From Gaiellasilicea sp963811885 (GTDB lineage Bacteria; Actinomycetota; Thermoleophilia; Gaiellales; Gaiellaceae), in assembly GCA_963811885.1 (NCBI GenBank), contig CAWETB010000015.1, positions 62,001 through 126,000 of the forward strand: a DNA stretch of 64,000 bases, read 5' to 3'. Below the pieces are notes generated by a model. That model ran no database searches. It worked only from the letters and a program-made list of their open reading frames with translations, and was not told the DNA's origin. Of the stretch, positions 9,492-18,045 are shown one piece after another. Positions within the stretch are counted from its first letter, which is position 1. Each line of letters opens with the position of its first letter. Both the position numbers and the translations under genes were made by a program.

Positions 9492-11400
9492 GCGCGTGGT
9501 TCTCCCCGACTCGTCGGAACTCGAACTTCCGGACGGCGCCACCGGCCTCGACGCCGCGCGCGCGATCGGCCCCAAGCTGGCCGAGCAGGCGGTGCTGATC
9601 CGCCAGAACGGAAACGTCCAGGACCTGCGGCTGCCGCTCGAGGATGGACAGCCGATCCAGATCCTGACCACGCGCGACACGGAGGATCCCGACGCCCTGT
9701 ACGTGCTCCGCCACTCCGCGGCGCACCTGCTCGCCGAGGCCGTGCGGCGGCTCTACCCGGGCGTCAAGATCGCGATCGGCCCGCCGATCGAGAACGGCTT
9801 CTACTACGACTTCGAGTTCCCCGAGCCGATCCGCGAGGACGATCTCGAGAAGATCGAGGCGGAGATCCAGCGCGAGCTGAAGGAGGGCCGCTCCTGGGAG
9901 CGCGAGGAGATCTCGGCCGAGGAGGCGAAGCAGCGCTTCGCGGCCGAGGGCGAGCCGTACAAGGTCGAGCTCGTCGACACGGCCGAGGGCGAGATCTCGC
10001 TGTACACGCAGGGCGACTTCACCGACCTCTGCCGCGGCCCGCACCTGCAGGACTCGAAGCCGATCAAGGCGATCAAGCTGACCTCGCTCGCCGGCGCGTA
10101 CTGGCGCGGCGACGAGCAGAACACGCAGCTGACCCGGATCTACGGCACCGCCTTCTACTCGCAGGCCGATCTCGACGCGTACCTCGAGCGGCTCGAGCAG
10201 GCGAAGGCGCGCGACCACCGGCGCCTCGGCCGCGAGCTCGACCTCTTCCACCTCTCCGAGGAGTCGCCGGGCTCGCCGTTCTGGCACCCGAAGGGGATGG
10301 TGCTCTGGAACGAGCTCGAGGACCTGCGCCGGCGCGAGAACAAGAAGCGCGGCTACAACGAGGTGAAGACGCCGCTGATCTACGAGAAGACCGTCTGGCA
10401 GACGAGCGGCCACTGGGACAAGTTCCGCGAGAACATGTTCCTCGTCGTCACCGACGACGACCCGGACCCGCACGCCGGCCTGAAGCCGATGAACTGCCCC
10501 GGGCACATGCTCCTGTTCGGCTCGCGGCTTCGCAGCTACCGCGACCTGCCGATCCGCTACGCCGAGAGCTCGACGTTGCACCGGAACGAGCTCGCCGGAG
10601 CGCTGCACGGGCTGCTCCGCGTCCGGCACGTCACCCAGGACGACGCGCACATCTTCTGCACCGAGGAGCAGGCGGCGGCCGAGATCGACGCGTGCATCGA
10701 GTTCGCCAAGGACCTCTACGCGCTCTTCGACGTCACCCCGCACGCGGAGCTGTCGACGCGGCCCGACAACCGGCTCGGCACGGAGGAGGAGTGGGACCAC
10801 GCGGAGGGGATCCTCCAGGCGGCGCTCGAGCGGCACGGGATCGAATACGTGATCAGCCCGGGCGAGGGGACGTTCTACGGCCCCAAGATCGACCTGCACA
10901 TGAGCGACGCGATCGGCCGGACCTGGCAGATGGGGACGATCCAGGCCGACTACCAGATGCCGCGGCAGTTCGGCCTCACCTACATGGGCGCCGACAACAC
11001 CGAGCACACGCCGATGGTCGTCCACCGCGCCCTGCTCGGCTCGCTGGAGCGGTTCATCGGCATCCTCACCGAGCACTACGCGGGCGCGTTCCCCTTCTGG
11101 CTCGCACCGGTACAGGTGCGGCTGATCCCGGTCGCCGAGACCCACCGCGAGTCCGTCCAGGAGCTGCGGCAGCGGCTCGCGACCGAGGGCTACCGCGTCG
11201 ACGTCGACCAGCGCGAGGAGACGCTCGGGAAGCGGATTCGCGAGGCCGAGCTGGAGAAGATCCCCTTCACGATCGTCTACGGCGACCGCGAGTCGGACGC
11301 GTCGCTGGCGGTGCGGGAGCGCGGCGGCGGGCAGTCGACGCTGAGCCTTTCGGAGCTGCTCGAACGGTTCCGGGCAGAGCTTGCTACGATCCGGGCCTGA
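9490..11400 (+). CDS. thrS: Threonyl-tRNA synthetase
   Basis: 636 aa, complete. Order: TGS domain (residues 1-60), editing-type second domain with HSAAHLLAEAV near 80, class II catalytic core with MNCPGHMLL, RYAESSTLHRNE and the motif 3 region TPMVVHRALLGSLERF, then the anticodon-binding domain (PVQVRLIPV to the end). Charges tRNA-Thr. No SD is visible; a TATCCT box ends 8 bases before the ATG, compatible with a leaderless transcript. It heads the translation operon thrS-infC-rpmI-rplT. Confidence 0.97.
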   Translation: MRVVLPDSSELELPDGATGLDAARAIGPKLAEQAVLIRQNGNVQDLRLPLEDGQPIQILTTRDTEDPDALYVLRHSAAHLLAEAVRRLYPGVKIAIGPPIENGFYYDFEFPEPIREDDLEKIEAEIQRELKEGRSWEREEISAEEAKQRFAAEGEPYKVELVDTAEGEISLYTQGDFTDLCRGPHLQDSKPIKAIKLTSLAGAYWRGDEQNTQLTRIYGTAFYSQADLDAYLERLEQAKARDHRRLGRELDLFHLSEESPGSPFWHPKGMVLWNELEDLRRRENKKRGYNEVKTPLIYEKTVWQTSGHWDKFRENMFLVVTDDDPDPHAGLKPMNCPGHMLLFGSRLRSYRDLPIRYAESSTLHRNELAGALHGLLRVRHVTQDDAHIFCTEEQAAAEIDACIEFAKDLYALFDVTPHAELSTRPDNRLGTEEEWDHAEGILQAALERHGIEYVISPGEGTFYGPKIDLHMSDAIGRTWQMGTIQADYQMPRQFGLTYMGADNTEHTPMVVHRALLGSLERFIGILTEHYAGAFPFWLAPVQVRLIPVAETHRESVQELRQRLATEGYRVDVDQREETLGKRIREAELEKIPFTIVYGDRESDASLAVRERGGGQSTLSLSELLERFRAELATIRA

Positions 11401-11550
11401 AAGAAGGAGCGGACCACTGCCCCTCACCTTCCCGGGCCCAGAGCTCCGCGAGGGTTCAACCGAGCCGGTTGGACGAGGAAAACGTGGCCGCTGCTTGCAG
11501 CGGTTTTTGTCGTCGATTGAGGAGGATTCAACGAGCTTGGTGAAGAGCCT
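11401..11550 (+). promoter_or_regulatory. infC leader region
   Basis: 150 bases separate thrS and infC. They contain a compact terminator-type hairpin (11488-11508), then GGAGG at 11521. Firmicute infC-rpmI-rplT operons are controlled by L20 binding to a leader that ends in such a hairpin. Similar attenuation is plausible here, but I cannot identify an L20 site by eye. Confidence 0.4.
11488..11508 (+). terminator. Intrinsic terminator or attenuator between thrS and infC
   Basis: Perfect 6-bp stem CCGCTG/CAGCGG with a CTTG loop (11488-11503), followed directly by five T. It could end thrS transcripts, or act as an attenuator ahead of infC. Confidence 0.6.
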
Positions 11551-12279
11551 TTGAGGCCGAGACGCCGTCCGGAAGACCGGCGCGTTCCACAGCCGCAGGA
11601 CCGGATCAACGAGAACATCCGCGTTCCCCAGGTCCGCCTGGTGGGCGAGGACGGCGAGCAGATCGGGATCAAGTCGACCGACGACGCACGCGAGTACGCC
11701 TACTCCAAGGGCCTCGACCTGGTCGAGGTCGCGGCGGGGGCGGACCCGCCGGTCGCGCGGGTGATGGATTACGGCAAGTACCGCTACGAGCAAGAGCAGA
11801 AGGCCAAGCTCGCCCGGAAGCACCAGACGCAGATCAACGTCAAGGAGATCAAGTTCAGGCCGAAGATCGGCATTCACGATTACGAGACGAAGAAGGGCCA
11901 CGTCGTGCGCTTTCTCAACCAGCGCGCGAAGGTCAAGGTGACGATCATGTTCCGGGGGCGGGAGAACCTGCATCCGGAGCGGGGTCGCGACCTGCTTCTC
12001 CGCCTCGCAGACGAGATCAAGGAGATCGCGGTGGTCGAATCGCCACCGCTGCTCGACGGGCGCAACATGGTCATGCTGCTCGGCCCCACGAAAAACGCAG
12101 GAGTGAAACCAGATGCCAAAGATGAAGAGCGGGAGCGGAGCGAAGAAGCGCTTCAAAGTGACGGGGACGGGAAAGATCCTGCTCCGCCGGCGCCGTCGGA
12201 CGACACCCCCCGGCCAGATGATCAAGACACGCCCGGGGAAGCGGAAGCGAGCGCAGCAGGACAGCCTGGTCGCGTCTAG
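11551..12279 (+). CDS. infC: Translation initiation factor IF-3
   Basis: IF-3 N-domain (INENIRVPQVRLVGEDGEQ, then GLDLVEVA) and C-domain (VKEIKFRPKIGIHDYETK, KVKVTIMFRGRE, MVMLLGPTK). It binds 30S and controls start-site selection. TTG at 11551 is the first usable start; GGAGG at 11521 suggests that translation begins slightly upstream. As read, the frame runs 55 codons past the family's usual end, all of it lying over rpmI in another frame. Dropping one A from the AAAAA at about 12089 would end the protein at GPTKTQE, just before rpmI, so the long tail is probably an artefact. Confidence 0.9.
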   Translation: MRPRRRPEDRRVPQPQDRINENIRVPQVRLVGEDGEQIGIKSTDDAREYAYSKGLDLVEVAAGADPPVARVMDYGKYRYEQEQKAKLARKHQTQINVKEIKFRPKIGIHDYETKKGHVVRFLNQRAKVKVTIMFRGRENLHPERGRDLLLRLADEIKEIAVVESPPLLDGRNMVMLLGPTKNAGVKPDAKDEERERSEEALQSDGDGKDPAPPAPSDDTPRPDDQDTPGEAEASAAGQPGRV

Positions 12280-12319
12280 CGACCAGCCGCGCGTGAAAAA
12301 GCTGCTGGGGTTGAAGTAG
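12113..12319 (+). CDS. rpmI: 50S ribosomal protein L35
   Basis: 68 aa, MPKMKSGSGAKKRFKVTGTG opening and VKKLLG ending as in the family. The centre (RRRRRTTPPGQMIKTRPGKR) is unusual: L35 normally has an RRxAGxxHLL-like stretch here, so a pair of compensating indels is possible. AGGAG precedes the ATG by 9 bases. One base separates nothing from rplT: the stop is directly followed by the rplT ATG. Confidence 0.92.
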   Translation: MPKMKSGSGAKKRFKVTGTGKILLRRRRRTTPPGQMIKTRPGKRKRAQQDSLVASSDQPRVKKLLGLK

Positions 12320-12691
12320 ATGCCAAGGGTCAAGCGATCGGTTCACGCGCGCAAGAAGCGCCGCAAGGTTCTCGGCGAGGCGAAGGGCTACTGGGGCCTC
12401 AAGAGCCGGAGCTACCGCTACGCGAAGGAGCAGGTCGAGCACTCGCTCGTCTACGCCTACCGCGACCGCAAGAACAAGAAGCGCACGTTCCGCCAGCTCT
12501 GGATCGTCCGCATCAACGCAGCCGCCCGCGCCAACGGGTTGTCGTACAACCAGTTCATCTCGGGTCTGCACAAGGCCGGGATCGAGCTCGACCGCAAGGT
12601 CCTGGCCGATCTGGCCGTGGCCGATCCGGCCGCGTTCACCGCGGTCGTCGAGCAGGCCAAGGCCGCGCTCGCGTCCGACAAGGCCGCGTAA
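12320..12691 (+). CDS. rplT: 50S ribosomal protein L20
   Basis: 123 aa. MPRVKRSVHARKKRRKVL and AKGYWGLKSRSYRYAKEQVE are the conserved N-terminal rRNA-binding parts; NQFISGLHKAGIELDRKVL is the conserved C-terminal helix-turn. Needed for early 50S assembly and often the autorepressor of its operon. Starts immediately after rpmI. Confidence 0.97.
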   Translation: MPRVKRSVHARKKRRKVLGEAKGYWGLKSRSYRYAKEQVEHSLVYAYRDRKNKKRTFRQLWIVRINAAARANGLSYNQFISGLHKAGIELDRKVLADLAVADPAAFTAVVEQAKAALASDKAA

Positions 12692-12696
12692 CGTCC

Positions 12697-13371
12697 TTGA
12701 TCACCTCGGCGTCGAATCCGACGCTGAAGCTCGTCCGCAAGCTCCTCGCGCAGAAGCGCAAGCGCGAGGAGCTCGGACTCTTCGCCGTCGAGGGCGAGGA
12801 CCTGATCGAGGCGGCGAGCGCGGCCGGGATCGAGCCGATCGAGCTGCTCGTCGCCGGCGAGACCGTCGAGCCCGACCTGCTCGCGGCGGTCTCGACCCTG
12901 GCGCACCCGGCGCGCGTCGTCGGGGTCTACCGCAGCGCGGCGCTGCCGCGGGAGCCGCGCGAGACGACCCTCGCGCTCTGGCGCATCGGCGATCCCGGCA
13001 ACGTCGGCACGCTGCTGCGCGCCGCCGACGCGTTCGGCGCCGCGGTGGCGCTCTCCGAGGGCTGCGCCGACCCGCTCGGCTCGAAGGCGCTGCGTGCATC
13101 GGCCGGCGCGATCTTCCGGGTCCCGCTGCTGGCCTTCGACGACGCTCCCGGCACGCGCGTCTCGCTCGTCGCCCACGGCGCGCCGCCGCTGCAGGAACTC
13201 GAGCTCTCGGGGCCGACGACGTTCCTGCTCGGCGCGGAGCGCGACGGGCTGCCGCAGGAGCTCGTCGATGCGAGCGACCATGTCGCCACGATCCCGACGA
13301 GCGGCGCAGCCGAGTCGCTCAACGTCGCCGTCGCCGGGGCGATCGCGCTCTACGAGCGCTCGCGCAGCTAG
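12697..13371 (+). CDS. SpoU/TrmH-type RNA 2'-O-methyltransferase
   Basis: 224 aa, TTG start 5 bases after rplT. N-terminal substrate-binding domain (NPTLKLVRKLLAQKRKREE, FAVEGEDLI), then the SPOUT knot: motif 1 GNVGTLLRAADAFGA, motif 2 LGAERDGLP, motif 3 IPTSGAAESLNVAVA. Methylates ribose in tRNA or rRNA with SAM; the nucleotide cannot be predicted. This position after rplT is common in bacteria. Confidence 0.92.
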   Translation: MITSASNPTLKLVRKLLAQKRKREELGLFAVEGEDLIEAASAAGIEPIELLVAGETVEPDLLAAVSTLAHPARVVGVYRSAALPREPRETTLALWRIGDPGNVGTLLRAADAFGAAVALSEGCADPLGSKALRASAGAIFRVPLLAFDDAPGTRVSLVAHGAPPLQELELSGPTTFLLGAERDGLPQELVDASDHVATIPTSGAAESLNVAVAGAIALYERSRS

Positions 13372-14105
13372 CCCGGCGCGCCGGCGAGGAACCAGCGGAC
13401 GGCGGCTTTCGAGGTGGCCGGCGAGACCTCGTGGTCGCCGCGGAAGCGGCGGTAGGTGACCGGGTAGCCGGCCCGGCGGAGCTTGCGGACGACCGCGTCT
13501 CCCGCCTGCCCGATCGGAAGGACGCTGTCGAGCGTTCCGTGTGAGACGAAGAAGCGCGGGACGCCCCGCTGCTCGCCGGCGACGATTCCGCCCGGGGAGA
13601 ACGCGATCACGGCCGGGAACAGGTCGCCGTTCGAGACGCCGAGCGACAGCGCGTAGGTGGCGCCGTCGGAGAAGCCGCCGACAGCGATCCGGCGGCGGTC
13701 GATCGTGCAGCGCTCGTACGCCTCGGCGAGCGCGAGGTTGACGGACTCGAGGTCGAGATCCTGCTGCGAGCGCAGGATGCTCCAGGTCTGGCCCTTCGAG
13801 GCGGGCGCGATCAGGACGAGGCCCGGCTCGTCCCAGGCGCCGCTGAACGCCTCGAGCGCCCCTGACGGCGTCCCCCCGGCGCCGTGGAGGGCGACGATGA
13901 GAGCCCGTTGACCGTCTCCCGGCGTCACCTGCATCCGGGCCGGTTGGCCGTTGCCGAGCGTGAGCTCGTGCACGCCGGGGCTGCAGGCGTCTGCCGCGGT
14001 CGTCGATCCGGTCGTGCCCGCCGTCGTAGCGGCTGCCTGCTCGTGGTCGCCGCCGCCGCAGCCGGCGACGAGCATCGCCACCGCGGCGAGCAACCACGGT
14101 CTCAC
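13368..14105 (-). CDS. Lipoprotein alpha/beta hydrolase, PHB-depolymerase/feruloyl-esterase-like
   Basis: 245 aa. GTG start overlaps the DUF2207 stop (GTGA). Lipobox LVAGC near residue 16 indicates a lipoprotein. The hydrolase triad is visible: GFSDGA (nucleophile Ser), HGTLDSVLP (Asp) and FRGDHEVSP (His); VALHGAGG forms the oxyanion loop. The fold resembles LpqC/poly(3-hydroxybutyrate) depolymerases. It faces outward and probably acts on an ester. Ends converge with the methyltransferase gene by 4 bases. Confidence 0.8.
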   Translation of the reverse strand: MRPWLLAAVAMLVAGCGGGDHEQAAATTAGTTGSTTAADACSPGVHELTLGNGQPARMQVTPGDGQRALIVALHGAGGTPSGALEAFSGAWDEPGLVLIAPASKGQTWSILRSQQDLDLESVNLALAEAYERCTIDRRRIAVGGFSDGATYALSLGVSNGDLFPAVIAFSPGGIVAGEQRGVPRFFVSHGTLDSVLPIGQAGDAVVRKLRRAGYPVTYRRFRGDHEVSPATSKAAVRWFLAGAPG

Positions 14106-15977
14106 CAGGCGCCGCCTCCGCCCCCGCCGCCTCCTCCGCCGCCACCGCCCGAGAAGCCGCCGCCGAACCCGCCGGAGCCGGACGAGGGGGGAGCGAGCGC
14201 CGAGCCGAAGCCGGACGCGAGGTCGCCGATGCTCATCGACGTCGGTCCCGACGCGAGGTCGCCGTGCGGGCCGATCCAGTAGAGCGTGCTCGCCGTGGCG
14301 AGCGCCTCGGGCATGTGCAGCTGCGCCCCCTGCAGGACGCGCTCCGCGATCCCGAAGGCGATGCCGTAGACGAGGTAGCGCTCCCAGAGCTCGAGCGACG
14401 CCGCCGGCGCGATGTCGAGGCGCGGGAAGTCGGTCAGGTAGCGCCGGAACGCCTCCCAGCGCTCGGCCTCGGCCTGCGCCTCCGGTGAGCGCCGCCGCCA
14501 GAGCCGCCGGTTGAAGGCCGACGCGACGAGGACGGCTGCTCCGAAGAGACCGCAGACACCGAGGGCGATCGCGACGACGCTGTTCCACGTCGGTGCGACC
14601 GAGTTGTACGAGCCGATCCCACCGAACAGCGTCAGCCCGCCGGCGACGCCGAGCACGGCCGCCCCACCGAGCAGGGCGGCAAGCCCGATGTTCCGGAACC
14701 AGTGCCGGTTCTTCTCTTCCGTGGCGACGGCGGACTTGAAGGAACTGAAGCGCTCGGAGTTGCCCGTCCGGTCGTCCTCGATCCGGTCGCGGAAGCGCGA
14801 GAGCCGCTCGGGGCCGTCGACGACGATCGAGTCGACGACCTGCGCGACCGGCGCCTCGAACGCCTCCACAGGAGCTTCCACGTCTCCGAGCGAGAGCTCG
14901 AGGTCGGAGATCTGCTGCGTCTTCAGCCCGCCCCAGATCTTCCGCTCGGTCGTCACCTGCTCGGCCCGGTAGCGGCCGCGCCGGATCAGGTCGAAGAGCG
15001 TCGCCGTGAACTCGAGCGAGCCCGCGGCACCTCCCTGCGCGAGCAGGCCCGGCACGAGCGCGGGCTGCGTCTCGGTCGGCGGCTCCTGCTCGTACTCGCG
15101 GTCGTAGCTGGTCCCGCGCTCTCGGCCCCAGCGCAACCAGACGAAGCCGATCACGGCGAGCGCGGGGAGGAGCGCGATCGCGAGCAGCTTCGCGATCGTC
15201 GCGCCGAGATTGTCGAGCGCGTCGTCGATCTTGCGCTGGTCGCGCTCGAAGGCGGCTGCGTCCTCGCGCTCCTCGGCCACGATCTTCTCGCAGGCCGAGC
15301 CCGTCGACGACCTGCATGCCCGCGGTCGAGGTGAAGAACCGCCGCGGGACGACCGTGCGCAGCTCGACGAACTGGCCGGCGGGGATCCGCTCCGCGCGGA
15401 GGTCGACCCGCGGGCCGTCGATCGTGACGTCGCCGCGGACGCCGACGGGATGCCCCCAGGCGCGCAGCACGTCGCCGGGCGCGATCATCGCGGCGGTCAG
15501 CTGGTCGAGGCCGACCTCCCACTCGTCGCCCCAGACCTGGAGGTTGACGTCGACGACGTCGTCGTAGGCGACGGCGAGGCCGCGCAGGCGGTAGTGGACG
15601 CGGAAGCGCCGCTCCTCGTTCGAGGCGCTGTAGTGCCAGACGATCCGGACTCCCTTGTCGGTGCGCGCCGTGCCGAACGTCCCCGGCGGGCTCGAGCACT
15701 GAAGCTCGGCGCAACCGCCCGGTTGGTACTGCTGCTCGCCCTCCGACACGAAGACCTGATCGAGCGACTCGCCCTCGCGGAGCGGGATCTCGCGGTAGGC
15801 GCCGCTGAAGTCGCCGCTGAACGAGAACACGATCACCTCGTCGACGACGAGGGTGCCGTCCTGCTGGATCTGGACGGTGACGTCCGCGGCCGGCAGGGAG
15901 AACGACTTCGCTGCGGCGTCTCCAGTGAGCGCGAGCGCCGCTGCCGCCGAGGCGGCGAGCGCTAGAACGCGACGCGT
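14102..15977 (-). CDS. DUF2207 membrane protein with poly-glycine tail, frame broken once
   Basis: N-terminal export sequence (RRVLALAASAAAALAL) and a beta-rich extracellular DUF2207 domain (VVDEVIVFSFSGDFSGAYRE), then membrane helices (LLALALLP region near 15180; two near 14520-14680) and a tail SGGFGGGFSGGG followed by 13 Gly and AW. A +1 shift near 15300 splits it: GLGL must continue as ACEKIVAEERED. No standard start codon is found at the 5' end, where it overlaps lemA; another base error there is likely. DUF2207 and LemA are recurrent neighbours. Confidence 0.75.
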
Positions 15978-16507
15978 GGCGCCTCCCGGGCCTCGTCCTC
16001 CACCTCGAAGAAGTCCTTGCGCGTGAAGCCGAACGGCCCGGCGAAGAGGTTGCCCGGGACCTGCTGGATCGCGGTGTTGTAGGTGAGGACGGTGTCGTTG
16101 TAGACCTGGCGCGAGACCGCGATCCTGTTCTCGGTCTGCGCGAGCTCCTCCTGGAGCTGGCGGAAGTTCTCGTCAGCCTGCAGCTCGGGATACGCCTCGG
16201 CGACGGCGAAGAGGCGGCCGAGCGCCTGGCCGAGGATGCCTTCGGCCGCGCCCTGCTCCGCCGGCCCCTGCGCCTGCTGGGCGCGCGTGCGGGCGGCGGT
16301 GACGGCCTCGAACGTCTCGCGCTCGTGCGCCGCGTAGCCCTTGACCGTCTCGACGAGGTTCGGGATCAGGTCGTAGCGCCGCTTCAGCTGCACGTCCACC
16401 TGCGCCCACGCGTTCTCGACGCGATTGCGGAGGCTGACGAGCCGGTTGTAGAGGACGACGGCCGCGATCAGCAGCAGCACGACCACCCCGACGATGATCC
16501 AAATCAT
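15962..16507 (-). CDS. LemA family protein
   Basis: 181 aa. One N-terminal helix (IWIIVGVVVLLLIAAVVLYN), then the long LemA coiled bundle with NRVENAWAQVDVQLKRRYDL and PNLVETVKGYAAHERETFE, ending in YNTAIQQVPGNLFAGPFGF. Membrane-anchored helical protein of unknown biochemical role. Directly followed on the same strand by DUF2207. Confidence 0.92.
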   Translation of the reverse strand: MIWIIVGVVVLLLIAAVVLYNRLVSLRNRVENAWAQVDVQLKRRYDLIPNLVETVKGYAAHERETFEAVTAARTRAQQAQGPAEQGAAEGILGQALGRLFAVAEAYPELQADENFRQLQEELAQTENRIAVSRQVYNDTVLTYNTAIQQVPGNLFAGPFGFTRKDFFEVEDEAREAPRVAF

Positions 16508-16516
16508 GCGCGGACT

Positions 16517-17205
16517 CTACGCATCCCGGCGGACCGCGGCAAAGACGACGTCCTCGCCGCCGGCGTACGGCCTGCGGTCGAACCAGCCCCACTGCGCCGC
16601 AACGTCGAAGCCGGCGCGGTCGAGGAGCAGACGCCACTCGGGCGGCGAGAGCCAGGCGAGCAGCATCGTCGACGCCTCCTCGCCCCGCCGGACCGACAGC
16701 GTCAGCGTCCGCTCGTTCTCGTCCCAGTCGGCGCGCTCGAAGATGCCCGGCTCGCGCTCGAGCCAGTGGCCGTGCGTGTCCTCGACGTCCTCGGCGCTGG
16801 GTGCGAACACGTCGAAGACGAGCCGCCCGCCCGGGAGCAGCAGCTCGCGTGCGGCCCGGAGCGCCCGCAGCCGCTCGTCCTCGGTCGTCATGTGCAGGAG
16901 CGAGCGGAACGGGATCAGCACGAGCGGAACGCGCTCCGGAACGGGCGGCTCGCGCAGGTCGCCGAGCCGGAGGTCGAGCTCGACGCCCTCCGCGGCTGCG
17001 TACTCGCGAGCGACGTCGAGCATCCCGGCCGAAGCATCGACGCCGATGACGCGGATGCCGGCCTTCGCGATCGGGCACGGAGATCCGGCCGGTGCCGCAG
17101 GCGAGCTCGACCACCGGGCCACCGGACGCACGCGCCTCCTCGACGTAGAACTCGACGTCCTCCGTGACGCTCGCGCTCCACGCGTCGTAGAGCCGCGCGA
17201 TCGGG
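16517..17205 (-). CDS. Class I SAM methyltransferase (second of a tandem pair), frame broken once
   Basis: SAM-binding motif VVELACGTGRIS, then VIGVDASAGML, and the end GEDVVFAAVRRDA. A +1 shift near 17095 breaks the frame just after motif I (SVP to IAKAGIRV). No ATG or GTG stands at the 5' edge; similarity with its neighbour (ARLYDAWSASVTEDVEFYVE against APIYDDWSAHMTDDVAFYVE) places the start close to the stop of the first copy. Target unknown. Stops 10 bases before lemA. Confidence 0.7.
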
Positions 17206-17899
17206 TTAGTACGGGCTTGCGGACAACCCAGACGAACTCGGTCGCGTTCTCGTCGAACGGCCGGCGATCGAAGCCGCCGTACAGCGCCTCGACTTCGAAG
17301 CCGGCCGTCTCGATCAGGCCTTCCCACTCGGAGCGGTTGAGCCACCAGAGCGAGATCGCGTCGCCGCTCTCGAGCGTGATGTCGACGCGGTTGTCCTGCT
17401 TGACGTGGTCGATCCGGTGGCGGACGCCGTTCTGCTCGAGCCACTCGCCGTCGTTGGCCGCCGCGATCTTCGGGTCGAAGACGAAGAAGTTCCAGGCGAA
17501 GCGCCCGCCGGGGCGGAGCGACGCGTACGCGCGCTCGAAGACACGGCGGCGGTCGGCCCAGGTGGGGAGGTGGCCGAGCGAGCGGGCGGGGACGTAGATG
17601 AGCCCGGCGGGCTCCTCCAGCTCGAGCTCGCGCATGTCGCCCTCGCGCAGCTCGAGGTCGACTCCGGCCGCGGCTGCCCGCTCGCGCGCCTGCGCGAGCA
17701 TCGCCGGCGACGAGTCGATTCCGAGCACCTTCCGTCCGGTCTCGCGCGCGACCGGGATCGCGACGCGGCCGTTCCCGACCGCGAGCTCGACGAGCGGCCC
17801 GTCCGTCTCCCGGGCGAGCTCGACGTAGAAGGCGACGTCGTCGGTCATGTGCGCCGACCAGTCGTCGTAGATCGGCGCGAAGGCGTCGTAGAAGCTCAT
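17206..17899 (-). CDS. Class I SAM methyltransferase (first of a tandem pair), probably one base too many at the end
   Basis: ATG at 17899; MSFYDAFAPIYDDWSAHM then motif I LVELAVGNGRVAIPVA, VLGIDSSPAML, GDMRELELEEP. As read, the frame runs on into the second copy without a stop. Removing one base near 17212 ends it at VRKPY with TAA at 17206. Clearly a duplication of the following gene (same order of motifs, similar length). Substrate unknown. Confidence 0.75.
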
Positions 17900-17951
17900 G
17901 TCGCGCGCTATCGTTATCACGTGACCACGCACGCGCTGCAGCTGTTTACGC

Positions 17952-17969
17952 GGCCCCGGCTCGCCGGGG
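17952..17969. other. GC-rich hairpin between methyltransferase and pheS
   Basis: GCCCCGG, CTCG loop, CCGGGGC: 7-bp perfect stem in the 146-base divergent gap 17900-18045. No T-run follows, so not a clear terminator. Confidence 0.35.
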
Positions 17970-18045
17970 CGGCGCGCGTGTAGCCGCACCTCCGGTTTCG
18001 AGTCGGGGCGTTTCGTTCCCGTACCCACGACACCCGGAGGAGGAC

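Noticed and set aside
9472..12333. 953-codon minus-strand frame opposite thrS and infC
   Set aside because: Leu/Arg/Val-rich shadow without domains; thrS on the other strand is fully conserved.
14102..14165. GC-rich trinucleotide run taken as a repeat array
   Set aside because: It encodes the poly-glycine tail of DUF2207, common in this family.
17930..18030. Possible tRNA upstream of pheS (a TTCGA-like loop with GC stems)
   Set aside because: Loop has 9 instead of 7 bases and no cloverleaf could be folded.
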